From: UBA7960 sp964348755
Lineage (GTDB): Bacteria > Bacteroidota > Bacteroidia > Bacteroidales > UBA7960
Length of the DNA: 30,857 nt
Direction: 5' to 3'
Assembly: GCA_964348755.1 (NCBI GenBank)
Contig: CAYGDW010000028.1
Coordinates: 1 to 30,857 of the forward strand
Within the stretch, counting starts at the first letter, position 1, and each line of letters begins with the position of its first letter. Below the pieces are notes generated by a model that ran no database searches, was not told where the DNA came from, and worked only from the letters and a program-made list of their open reading frames with translations. The position numbers and the translations under genes are program-made. This document shows, in pieces, positions 1 through 7,612 of this stretch.

Positions 1-105
1 GGATAGGTGGCGGCCTCGCCGCCACCTAACCCCCTTAATTGCCAAAATCATTGGAAATCCTGTCATTTCGGGCATAGCTAGAAATCACAGGGTTTTGTCG
101 GCAAG
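1..105 (+). repeat. Dispersed modular repeat, copy 1
   Basis: The stretch opens with a perfect 11-bp hairpin (TAGGTGGCGGC at 4-14, its complement at 18-28, 3-nt loop). A block reading AATTGCCAAAATCATTG follows at 37-53, and then GTCATTT..AGAAATC at 62-86. The same three blocks occur in the same order at 3266-3352, and in inverted order in a degenerate copy near 22241-22404. The window edge may truncate this copy. There is no coding sequence in it. It lies directly upstream of the recF promoter region. Confidence 0.7.
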
Positions 106-205
106 TAGTAATGTTTTATTTTAATTTTTTGTTTTTTTGCTCTATCCAAATTTTAATAGTTTTATATGGCCACATTAATCACCTGCCGGGTGCCTATAAA
201 ATTTT

Positions 206-213
206 TACCTTTG
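206..213 (+). promoter_or_regulatory. Candidate -7 element for recF
   Basis: TACCTTTG matches the Bacteroidota -7 consensus TAnnTTTG and lies 17 nt before the recF ATG at 231. No good TTTG -33 element is visible at the expected 19-21 nt spacing. Its position argues against any longer recF reading frame, because an upstream extension would have to be translated through the promoter. Confidence 0.4.
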
Positions 214-230
214 TCAAAAAACCCTGTTTC

Positions 231-1355
231 ATGCATTTGCTAAAGCTTACGCTGCTAAATTTTCGAAATTACCCTGAGATTTCGCTCGAATTTTCGGCCA
301 AATTCAATTGCTTTGCAGGAAACAACGGTACTGGTAAAACCAACCTTCTCGAAGCCATTTATTACCTTTCTTTTTGCAAAAGTTTTTCAAACCCTATAGA
401 TACCCAAAACATTATGTTCGATCAGGAAATGTTTATGATTCAGGGCCTGTACAGGGTTAATGGCCAGGAAGATGAACTTTATTGCGGGCTTAAGCGCCAG
501 CAGCGCAAGGTTTTCAAGCGCAATAAAAAGGAATACGAGCGACTTTCTGACCACATTGGACTTTACCCATTGGTTCTCATAAGCCCTGGCGACTCCCAAC
601 TTATCCTGGGTGGCAGCGAAGAAAGGCGTAAATTTATTGATGGTGTAATTTCTCAATACAATCAGAGCTACCTTCATAGTTTAATTAGTTACAACAAGGC
701 TTTGGCACAGCGCAATGCCTTGCTCAAAATGTTTGCCGAAAGGCGCAGGTTCGATGCCGCTTCGCTCGATATATATGATGAGCAAATGATTATGCACGGG
801 CAAGGAATCTTTGAGGAGCGAAAGCGGTTTTTCGATGAGTTTTTGCCCGTTTTTAACGATTTCTACCACATTTTGTCGGGAGGCAAAGAGCAGGTAAATA
901 TTGAATACCAAACCACATTGGTTGCAGGAAGTTTTGCCAAACAAATGCTCGAAGCGCGGGATAAAGACTTGATTTCCCAGTTTTCGACCGTTGGCATTCA
1001 CAAAGACGATTTGTCTTTTTTTGTTCACAACGTCCCAGTGAAACGCTATGGTAGTCAAGGCCAGCAGAAGTCGTTTCTGATTGCACTTAAACTGGCCCAA
1101 TTTGCATTTACCCGCAACATTAAGGGTATAAGCCCTATTTTGCTGTTCGATGACATTTTTGACAAACTCGACGAAAGCCGTGTAGAGCAGTTAATGACCC
1201 TTGTTAGCGACGAATCGTTCGGGCAGGTTTTTGTAACCGACACCCATATTGAAAGGCTCGAAAACCTTTTCAGGAAAGTAGGTGGCGACACCAGGATTTT
1301 TCAGGTAGAAGACGGCAATATTTCAAAAGTTTCTGACCTGAGCAAGCAGTTGTAG
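231..1355 (+). CDS. recF: DNA replication/repair protein RecF
   Basis: This is an SMC-like ATPase that loads RecA at gapped DNA with RecO and RecR. Counting from the ATG at 231 it is 374 residues, normal for RecF. It opens with the typical 'L.L.NFRNY' start, then a Walker A motif GNNGTGKT at residues 30-37, the 'GSEERRKFID' block around 127-136, GIHKDDL at 255-261, an ABC signature GSQGQQ at 274-279 and Walker B LLFDD at 304-308. The frame is open back to 111, but the added 40 residues are hydrophobic and low-complexity, and they cross a likely promoter, so the ATG at 231 is preferred. The DUF721 gene follows after 2 nt, an arrangement often seen for recF in Bacteroidota. Confidence 0.95.
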   Translation: MHLLKLTLLNFRNYPEISLEFSAKFNCFAGNNGTGKTNLLEAIYYLSFCKSFSNPIDTQNIMFDQEMFMIQGLYRVNGQEDELYCGLKRQQRKVFKRNKKEYERLSDHIGLYPLVLISPGDSQLILGGSEERRKFIDGVISQYNQSYLHSLISYNKALAQRNALLKMFAERRRFDAASLDIYDEQMIMHGQGIFEERKRFFDEFLPVFNDFYHILSGGKEQVNIEYQTTLVAGSFAKQMLEARDKDLISQFSTVGIHKDDLSFFVHNVPVKRYGSQGQQKSFLIALKLAQFAFTRNIKGISPILLFDDIFDKLDESRVEQLMTLVSDESFGQVFVTDTHIERLENLFRKVGGDTRIFQVEDGNISKVSDLSKQL

Positions 1356-1357
1356 CC

Positions 1358-1648
1358 ATGCGAAACCCGAATCAACAAACCATAGGAGAGGCCATCAAGG
1401 AGTTTCTGAAAATGTTCAGACTGGAAGAAAAGATTACTGAATTGCAAATTACAGATGCCTGGGAAAAAATAATGGGCCCGGGCATAGCCCGTTATACGCA
1501 ACGCATAAGTTACAAAAACAAAACACTCAGTGTTCAGCTAAGCTCCCCTGCCCTGCGCCAGGAACTCTCTTATGGCAAATCAAAAATTATTAAATTGATT
1601 AACGAAGCCCTTGATAAGGAAGAAGTAAAAGATATTGAATTCAGATAA
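1358..1648 (+). CDS. DUF721 / DciA-like protein
   Basis: This 96-residue protein has the DUF721 (DciA-like) pattern: an N-terminal helical stretch, 'W..I.GPGIARYTQRISYKNKTLSVQLSSPALRQEL' at about 33-68, and a short C-terminal helix. Proteins of this family that carry the full DciA domain act as loaders of the replicative helicase, and the short Bacteroidota form is usually found next to recF, as here. The start lies 2 nt after the recF stop, so the two genes are almost certainly co-transcribed. The last 8 bp overlap tail-to-tail with the ROK regulator on the other strand. A role in replication initiation is inferred from family and context. Confidence 0.85.
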   Translation: MRNPNQQTIGEAIKEFLKMFRLEEKITELQITDAWEKIMGPGIARYTQRISYKNKTLSVQLSSPALRQELSYGKSKIIKLINEALDKEEVKDIEFR

Positions 1649-2858
1649 ATTCAAAATGCTGAAGGACCATGGCCCCGGCGCCTTTTAAGCCTGCCTGTTC
1701 GCCGATTTCAGAAAAATCAACTTCGCAATACTTCATCAGGTTGGCAAGTGCAGTGCTTTCAATGCCCATTTTTACCGGTTGAAGCAATACCTGGCTGGCT
1801 TTCGAAAACTTGCCTCCAATTATTATTGCCTCAGGGTTTAGCAGATTAATAATATTGCCCAATGCCTTGCCAAGGTTAAAACCCATTTGACCGACCAGTT
1901 CAACCGAGAGGGCATCTCCTTTGATGGCTGCATCTAGTATTTGGTCATAGCGCACCTGGTCGATAGGCCTGTTTTGAAGTACAATTGATATTTTGCCTTT
2001 GGCAATTTTCTCCTTAAATTGTTCTTCGAGTGAGTTGCCCGAAACTTCGGTAGCCAAACACCCCTTTTTACCACAAAGGCAGCGTTTGTCGCTTTGCCCC
2101 CATTGCATGTGCCCAAAGCCTCCTGCAAACCCGGCACCGCCTTCAACCATCGCGTTATTTACAATTAGGCTGGCACCAAGGCCCCGGCTAAGGTTTATAA
2201 CAACAGAATGCCTGAATTGAGCTGCTTTGCCCGATATTTTTTCTGCCATACCAAAACAACGGGTTTCATTATCAACAAAAACAGCAGTTTTAAATACCTC
2301 CGACAGATGCGTAGCCAAAGGTTCCTTCATAAAGTTCATAAAAGTAAACGACTCGCCAACAGATCTGCTAACCCTGCCCGAAATCCCTACTCCCATTCCC
2401 AAAATGTCGTCATGCTTAACACCCGATTTATTTATACAATTCTGCAAAAAACCAATTACCTGATCAAGGCTTTTTTGGTTGTTTTCGAGCACAAAATCAG
2501 TTTTATGCTTAATGCGTAAAGTATTAAGTTTGCGGTCAAGTACAGCAAATGAAATTCTTTTCATCGAAATTTCAACACCAATCACTCTTATGGCCGAATC
2601 GTTCAGGTCGTAAAGAAAGGGCTTGCGGCCCGAAGCAGTATCGCGCTTCCCTACCTCCAAAACCAGCTCATCCGCAATAAGTTGATTAAGCAACTTTATG
2701 CAGGTAGGCGCTGTAATCTTCAATTCCTTGCTCAGCTCGGGTATCGTTACAGCCACTCTTCGCTTGCCTATGGTTTGTAAGATTCTGATTTTCTGATTGT
2801 TAAGCTTACTCCCGTTCATTCCTTCTACACTATGGTAGGTTTCCAACAACTCTCTCAT
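1641..2858 (-). CDS. ROK-family transcriptional regulator (NagC/XylR type)
   Basis: This is a 405-residue sugar-responsive regulator. Residues 20-75 form a winged helix-turn-helix domain ('ELSKELKITAPTCIKLLNQL'), followed by a ROK sugar-kinase-like domain with the zinc motif CLCGKKGC (Cys260, Cys262, Cys267). The kinase core looks catalytically dead. The phosphate loop DIGGT is replaced by 'GVEISM' at 94-99. The catalytic-Asp block (NDxN in kinases) reads VDNETR at 195-200. The GTGVGG loop reads 'SRGLGA' at 224-229. This fits a DNA-binding sensor rather than an enzyme. The ROK kinase at 3428 is divergent but separated by 570 bp; regulation of that gene is plausible but not shown. Confidence 0.9.
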   Translation of the reverse strand: MRELLETYHSVEGMNGSKLNNQKIRILQTIGKRRVAVTIPELSKELKITAPTCIKLLNQLIADELVLEVGKRDTASGRKPFLYDLNDSAIRVIGVEISMKRISFAVLDRKLNTLRIKHKTDFVLENNQKSLDQVIGFLQNCINKSGVKHDDILGMGVGISGRVSRSVGESFTFMNFMKEPLATHLSEVFKTAVFVDNETRCFGMAEKISGKAAQFRHSVVINLSRGLGASLIVNNAMVEGGAGFAGGFGHMQWGQSDKRCLCGKKGCLATEVSGNSLEEQFKEKIAKGKISIVLQNRPIDQVRYDQILDAAIKGDALSVELVGQMGFNLGKALGNIINLLNPEAIIIGGKFSKASQVLLQPVKMGIESTALANLMKYCEVDFSEIGEQAGLKGAGAMVLQHFEFI

Positions 2859-3194
2859 GGTTAAGCGCTATTAAAATAATTAGGTTCGAGGTATATTTGC
2901 CCGTAAAATTTTTTAAATTAAAATTTTGTGCAACTCAATGCTCATTGTGTTCGAAACAGAATACTTTGAAATTTTGATCGTAAGGTTGAAGGTTTTCCCC
3001 TGACTCCCTCCACTGGCTCGCAAAAAACAATGAAAAACCATTTATTCAGAATTTTAAAATTGAAATCAAATTTTCTTCAGGACAAAAGTGATATTGTAAA
3101 ATTATTTAAAAAAATTGAAGAAACAATCGCTACACCAAATTCTTACAAAGCAAGAATTTGTAAAAAAAAATCACTATTGTCAGATAAAGTAAAA
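2859..3194. other. Intergenic gap without a convincing gene
   Basis: This AT-rich stretch lies between the ROK regulator and repeat copy 2. It holds a TATATTTG (-7-like) on the plus strand at 2892-2899 with no good -33 element. A 73-codon open frame begins at 3030, but it is lysine-rich, resembles no family I know, and ends inside repeat copy 2, so I do not call it. Nothing else is apparent. Confidence 0.5.
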
Positions 3195-3375
3195 AAGATT
3201 AGAATTTTATGCATGAGATTCCTCACTACGTTCGGAATGACAGTCAGTTAGCTTTTTATTAAGAGTGGTAGGTGGCGGCGAAGCCGCCACCTACCACCCA
3301 AATTGCCAAAATCATTGAAAACCCAGTCATTTAGAGCGAAGCGAGAAATCCCGTCATCTTCATCGGACTATAGTG
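3195..3375 (+). repeat. Dispersed modular repeat, copy 2 (most complete)
   Basis: The modules in order are: 'GAGATTCCTCACTACGTTCGG' type block at 3215-3242; a perfect 14-bp hairpin with loop GAA (arms 3266-3279 and 3283-3296); AATTGCCAAAATCATTG at 3301-3317; GTCATTT.GAGCGAAGCGAGAAATC at 3326-3350; and CCGTCATCTTCATCGGAC at 3351-3368. The order matches copy 1 where they overlap and is the exact inverse of copy 3. The copy lies in the leader region of the ROK kinase gene and may place a stable hairpin in any transcript crossing it. Confidence 0.75.
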
Positions 3376-3427
3376 ATATTTTTTCGAAACGTGCGAATAT
3401 TCATCAAAATTCGTTCTATTTTTGAGC

Positions 3428-4378
3428 ATGGAAAAAAAGACATTATTTGCTGGTATCGACATTGGCGGGACCAGCCTTAAAGCGGGGTTGTTCAATATTA
3501 AACAGGAGTTGCTTGGCCGTTTCAGCACACCGGTAAGGCGCGACGATCATCCCGAAGCATCTTTGTGCAACCTGGTAAGTTGGTTAAATAGTGCTGAGGT
3601 TACCGGGCAGGGCAGGTTGCGAGCCGTTGGAGTTGGCATACCGGGCATTTTCAATCAGGAAATGGGCATGCTTACCCTTGCTGCCAATTTACCTCAATGG
3701 GTTGGTTTCCCCGTAAGGGATTTTTTGAAAAAAAACCTGGGCACGGAAGTAATTATAGGTAACGATGGCAATATGGCCGCTTTGGGCGAGTACCATGCCG
3801 GTAGTGGGCGCGAGCTCGAAAGCATGATGATGCTGGTGCTTGGAACCGGCGTTGGCGGGGCTATTGTTGATAATGGTCGCATATTGGAGTTTAATGGTTT
3901 TTCGGGCGAAATTGGGCATATTATCATTGATTTTGATGGTGTAAAATGCCAGTGTGGTCATACTGGTTGCCTCGAAACCATGGCGGCCAAATCGGGTCTT
4001 ATCAGAATGTTTAATGAAATTCTTGAAAAAGAAGAACACAACAGGCAAGCTTATAGAGACCTTTTAGAAATAACCCCGCTCATACTCTCTAATATGGCCT
4101 CGGCAGGCGATCCCCTTGCCATGGAGGTTTACCGCAAATCGGGCAATGCCGTGGGCATTGGGATAAGCAACATTTTGAACCTGCTTCGACTTGATGGGGT
4201 GGTGATTGGTGGCGGAATTGCCGGAGCCTGGGAAGGTTTTTTTACAGCCATAGAAGAATCTGTTGCCAAAAACACTTTCAATTACGACCCCGAAAAGATA
4301 AGAATAAGGAAGGCGCTTCTAGGCGAAGATGCCGGGATTTATGGTGCTGCAGTGGCTTCGATGAAATCTGCCTGTTAG
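3428..4378 (+). CDS. ROK-family sugar kinase (glucokinase-like)
   Basis: This is an ATP-dependent sugar kinase of 316 residues, probably acting on glucose or an amino sugar. The phosphate loop DIGGT is at 11-15, the catalytic Asp113 is in GNDGN (112-116), GTGVGG is at 139-144, EIGH is at 161-164, and the zinc site CQCGHTGC provides Cys174, Cys176 and Cys181 together with His164. All catalytic residues are intact, unlike the ROK regulator next door. The ATG at 3428 is preferred over an in-frame TTG at 3422. A TATTTTTG at 3417-3424 sits almost on the start, so if it is a real -7 element the mRNA would be nearly leaderless. The stop codon overlaps the stop of the gene on the other strand. The sugar specificity cannot be read from the sequence. 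Confidence 0.92.
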   Translation: MEKKTLFAGIDIGGTSLKAGLFNIKQELLGRFSTPVRRDDHPEASLCNLVSWLNSAEVTGQGRLRAVGVGIPGIFNQEMGMLTLAANLPQWVGFPVRDFLKKNLGTEVIIGNDGNMAALGEYHAGSGRELESMMMLVLGTGVGGAIVDNGRILEFNGFSGEIGHIIIDFDGVKCQCGHTGCLETMAAKSGLIRMFNEILEKEEHNRQAYRDLLEITPLILSNMASAGDPLAMEVYRKSGNAVGIGISNILNLLRLDGVVIGGGIAGAWEGFFTAIEESVAKNTFNYDPEKIRIRKALLGEDAGIYGAAVASMKSAC

Positions 4379-5322
4379 GCCGGGGCTATTATTTCGACCT
4401 CTACCCGGCTTTTTCTTATTTTAAAAACACGACACTTTAGGTTTTTGTATGGTGCCCATTCCATGGCCGCCCTTTCATTTACAATTACCTTAATGTCTTC
4501 GTTAAAACTATCTTTCAGTGCAATTATTTTTTGCCGGGTTCCATCAGAAAAAACATATTCCTCCAGGCGGTTCACCTCAAAAATATAATCGCCTCCAATT
4601 TCATAATTGGGGTGCTTAGGCTCGATAAACAAGTAGCCGTTGCCAAAAATGCCATCAATAATTCCCGTAAAGCTGGATCCTTTTCTCAGGCGGTAGTTTA
4701 CATAATATTTTTTTCGGATCATGTGCCGGTGTCCGTTAGCGTCTTCCACTATAAAGTACGAAAACCCATCGTCGGGGTTCACTTTATCATCTACAATTAA
4801 AAACTCATACCAACGGCCCTGTAAAAGGCAGCCCGGATTAAGGTTTACCCCGTGCAGGTCAAGATACAATTGACCCTTTTTTATACGCCTAATTAAACAT
4901 GACACCTTCTCAGGAAAAGTTCCGGCATTGATTTTGGGTGGCCTGCTTACCCGCCATTTTTTGCCCGAAGCATCGTTTATCAGGTAATAGTACTCAATAA
5001 CCCCTGCAATATTTAACCGCTGTCCTGAACAAACCACCTCAAATTCAAAGACCTGCCCTTGGGTGTACCAGGGATTTTGGGGTTCAAGAAACATTCGGCC
5101 GTTGCAGTTAATCTTGTCAACCCTACACATTATGGTTTGCCCCTCCAGAAAATGATAGTGCTTGTAAAAGCCGGCCGGCATAAGCATTTTAAAACCCAGC
5201 AAATCGCGCATTACCATATACGATTCACCACTATCAAACTCCATTTGGCCCAAAATTGTAAAAGGATAGGTTTCTCCTTCTATAAGCAAAGAGTTGTTTA
5301 TTTTTACCGGCCTGAACTCCAT
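4375..5322 (-). CDS. Uncharacterised four-repeat beta-rich (OB/S1-like) protein
   Basis: I do not recognise this 315-residue protein. It consists of four tandem repeats of about 70-75 residues at roughly 15-82, 88-158, 168-236 and 243-313. Each starts with 'G..Y.F.I/V', continues with an aromatic-rich hairpin, and ends with a basic strand followed by 'G.(L/M)(F/Y)(I/L)(E/D)'. For example, GRMFLEP at 75-81 matches GYLFIEP at 229-235. The strand pattern suggests small beta-barrels of OB or S1 type, so nucleic-acid binding is possible but unproven. There is no signal peptide or membrane segment. It starts 15 nt after the nicotinamidase stop on the same strand, so it is probably co-transcribed with pncB and pncA. 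Its last 4 bp overlap the ROK kinase stop tail-to-tail. Confidence 0.8.
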   Translation of the reverse strand: MEFRPVKINNSLLIEGETYPFTILGQMEFDSGESYMVMRDLLGFKMLMPAGFYKHYHFLEGQTIMCRVDKINCNGRMFLEPQNPWYTQGQVFEFEVVCSGQRLNIAGVIEYYYLINDASGKKWRVSRPPKINAGTFPEKVSCLIRRIKKGQLYLDLHGVNLNPGCLLQGRWYEFLIVDDKVNPDDGFSYFIVEDANGHRHMIRKKYYVNYRLRKGSSFTGIIDGIFGNGYLFIEPKHPNYEIGGDYIFEVNRLEEYVFSDGTRQKIIALKDSFNEDIKVIVNERAAMEWAPYKNLKCRVFKIRKSRVEVEIIAPA

Positions 5323-5337
5323 GGCTAATTGGCAGGC

Positions 5338-5946
5338 TTAAAGTATTACTCCCGATTGTATAATTTTCCCTCCCTTTTCGGTGATGGCTTTTTTCATAAT
5401 TACGAAACCATCCGGGTCAATTGGGCGGGTGGCATCTTCAATTACAAAGGTTTTAAAACCCAGTTCGATTGAGTCTAATGCAGTAAATCCTACACAATAA
5501 TCGCCTGCAAGGCCTGCTACAAACACTTGTGTTATGCCCCTGCCTTTAAGAAAAGCACCAAGGCCGGTGTCTTTTTTCTTGCCATTATCGAAAAAGCCGC
5601 TGTAGCTGTCAATTTCAGGGTTGGTTCCTTTTCGGAAAATTGCCTCTACGGCAGTTTGCGAAAGTTTTGCAGCAAATTCGGCTCCAATAGTGCTTTCAAT
5701 ACAATGGTCGGGCCACAAAACCTGATCTAAACCGCTAAGCACGGTCATTTCAAAAGGTTTTTTGTCAAGGTGTGCCGTTGCAAAGCTGCCATGATTGGCA
5801 GGGTGCCAGTCCTGGGTGGCCACAACCAGTTCAAAATGGGGTTGAAGGGCGTTAACCAATTCAATTATTTCGTCGCCGCCAGGCACTGCCAAAGCACCAC
5901 CAGGCAAAAAATCGTTTTGTAAGTCAACAATCAAAAGGGCTTTCAT
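5338..5946 (-). CDS. pncA: Nicotinamidase
   Basis: It hydrolyses nicotinamide to nicotinate in NAD salvage. The 202-residue length is normal. The cysteine-hydrolase triad is visible as Asp8 (VDLQNDF), Lys106 (FRKG) and Cys151 (GDYCV). The metal site is Asp46, His48 and His81, in QDWHP and PDHC. The ATG at 5946 is the only sensible start. The nicotinate phosphoribosyltransferase gene lies 64 nt upstream on the same strand, so the two consecutive steps nicotinamide to nicotinate to nicotinate mononucleotide are encoded together. The downstream four-repeat protein follows after 15 nt. Confidence 0.95.
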   Translation of the reverse strand: MKALLIVDLQNDFLPGGALAVPGGDEIIELVNALQPHFELVVATQDWHPANHGSFATAHLDKKPFEMTVLSGLDQVLWPDHCIESTIGAEFAAKLSQTAVEAIFRKGTNPEIDSYSGFFDNGKKKDTGLGAFLKGRGITQVFVAGLAGDYCVGFTALDSIELGFKTFVIEDATRPIDPDGFVIMKKAITEKGGKIIQSGVIL

Positions 5947-6010
5947 TACTTATAAAGGATTAGTATATTTAAAATTTCAGCACAACTAATTACAACTTAC
6001 CTTTTATCAG

Positions 6011-7468
6011 CTACCGGTTCCCGCTGGCCTGTGAGCCAACATCCTGGTGTATCTTAATAATTTGGCTGCGCAGGTCAGCGAGTTTATCAGAGAGGCCGAC
6101 CTTGTAAATATGGGGGTAGTCGAATCGTTTGTGTTCTTCGGGGAGCTGCTGAAGCCGCTGATACACCTTCTCGCGCAGCTCGAACGGGGTCTGCGGCTTT
6201 ATCAGAGTTTTACCGTTTTCGAGCAGGCAGGTGTATAGATCTTCCGAACCCATGCCCAACAAAGCCAATGATTTATCCTTGTCGAAAGGGTGTATCATGC
6301 GGGTTGGGGTTTCCTCATCGGCAAGTGCCACACAATCGGCAAAAAACTTTCCTTCGCGGTCAAAGTATCGCCACACCTTTTTCTTGCCAGGAAGGGTTGT
6401 TTTCTGAACATTGTCAGATATTTTCAGCCTGGGCTTTCCGCCGGCCTCGGCAAGTTTATACACTCCATCAATGGCGCCATCGGGCTTGCCAATAATCATG
6501 CTTGTGCCTACGCCAAATATATCAATTGGTGCGCCCTGGTCGAGCAAGCTCTTTATTACATGCTCATCGAGCTGGTTCGATACCACAATTTTTACGTAGC
6601 CCAGGGCGCTTTCATCAAGCATCTTGCGGGCTCTTTTGGCAAAATAGGCAAGGTCGCCGCTGTCGAGCCTGATAGCCTTAAGTTTGTATCCTTTTGACTC
6701 GAGTTCGTTTGCCACCTTTATGGCATTCGGAAGGCCGCTTTTCAGGGTATTATATGTATCAACCAGCAACACACAATTGTCGGGAAAGGTTTTGGCATAG
6801 TGCCTGAAAGCATCTAACTCGCTGTCGAAAGTTTCGATAAACGAGTGCGCCATGGTGCCAGAAGCAGGAATGCCATATTGCCTGGCTGCCAAAAGATTTG
6901 AAGTATTGTCGAACCCTCCAATTATTGCAGCTTTTGTGGCATGTAAGGCCCCGAATGACTGAGCACGGCGCAACCCAAAGTCGCTGAGCAGGCGTTGGCC
7001 TGCCGAATGCCTAATGCGGCTTGCCTTGGTGGCAATGAGCGATTGAAAATTAAGAAAGTTCAACAGCATGGTTTCTATCAACTGGCCTTCAAGAAGGGTT
7101 CCTTCAATGCGCAACAACGGCTCGAAAGGGAAAACAAGTTCGCCTTCATTCATACCAAAAATGCTTCCGCGAAAGCGAAAACTTTCAAGATAATTAAGAA
7201 AATTGTCCTGAAACCCAAGCTCTTTTAAGTAACCAAGGTCGTTGGCAGTAAACCGAAGACCTTCAATTACCTGCATCAATTCTTCAATTCCGGTAAGTAC
7301 AACGTATCCGCCTTGAAACGGCAATTTGCGAAAAAAATAATCGAAAGCCGAGGCCAACTCATGCTTTTGGCTATTGAAATAAGCCTGCCCCATGGTTAGT
7401 TGGTACAAGTCGGTATACAAGGGCGAAAGGCTCGCGTTGGAAATTAAGGGTTTATTCACTTCTTTCAT
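6011..7468 (-). CDS. pncB: Nicotinate phosphoribosyltransferase
   Basis: It converts nicotinate, PRPP and ATP to nicotinate mononucleotide, the entry step of the deamidating NAD salvage route. The protein has 485 residues. Typical features are the N-terminal 'LYTDLYQLTMGQAY', SFGALHATKAA at about 171-181, GTMAHSF at about 204-210 with the regulatory His208, and 'RLDSGDLAYFAKR' in the barrel domain. The C-terminal extension is that of the longer non-E. coli type. The frame is open to a GTG at 7483, but the ATG at 7468 is the better start. It is the first gene of the run pncB-pncA-four-repeat protein. No -7 element is seen directly upstream; the 130 bp there contain short repeats instead. Confidence 0.93.
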   Translation of the reverse strand: MKEVNKPLISNASLSPLYTDLYQLTMGQAYFNSQKHELASAFDYFFRKLPFQGGYVVLTGIEELMQVIEGLRFTANDLGYLKELGFQDNFLNYLESFRFRGSIFGMNEGELVFPFEPLLRIEGTLLEGQLIETMLLNFLNFQSLIATKASRIRHSAGQRLLSDFGLRRAQSFGALHATKAAIIGGFDNTSNLLAARQYGIPASGTMAHSFIETFDSELDAFRHYAKTFPDNCVLLVDTYNTLKSGLPNAIKVANELESKGYKLKAIRLDSGDLAYFAKRARKMLDESALGYVKIVVSNQLDEHVIKSLLDQGAPIDIFGVGTSMIIGKPDGAIDGVYKLAEAGGKPRLKISDNVQKTTLPGKKKVWRYFDREGKFFADCVALADEETPTRMIHPFDKDKSLALLGMGSEDLYTCLLENGKTLIKPQTPFELREKVYQRLQQLPEEHKRFDYPHIYKVGLSDKLADLRSQIIKIHQDVGSQASGNR

Positions 7469-7483
7469 TGTTCCGCTATACAC

Positions 7484-7612
7484 TGTTAGGGTTTGGGGTT
7501 TGGGGTATATTTGCTTCGCTCGTGAGCTGGCTTCGCTCGGTTCAGGTTTCTGAAAGGAGAAATGGCTTTACCTTAAACTTTGAACCTTAAACTTTGAACT
7601 TTAAACTTTTAC
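7484..7612. repeat. Short tandem repeats between nfeD and pncB
   Basis: Two low-complexity tracts are present. GGTTTGGGGTTTGGGGT lies at about 7490-7506. A 14-bp unit, CCTTAAACTTTGAA, lies at about 7571-7598 in two complete tandem copies plus a partial third that runs over the nfeD stop codon. Between them are two copies of a GCTTCGCTCG-type motif, which resembles a block of the dispersed repeat. Nothing here looks coding. Confidence 0.6.

Noticed and set aside
3030..3251. 73-codon open frame in the regulator-kinase gap
   Set aside because: Lysine-rich composition, no recognisable family, and its 3' end is made from the dispersed repeat (copy 2). No ribosome-binding site or good promoter.
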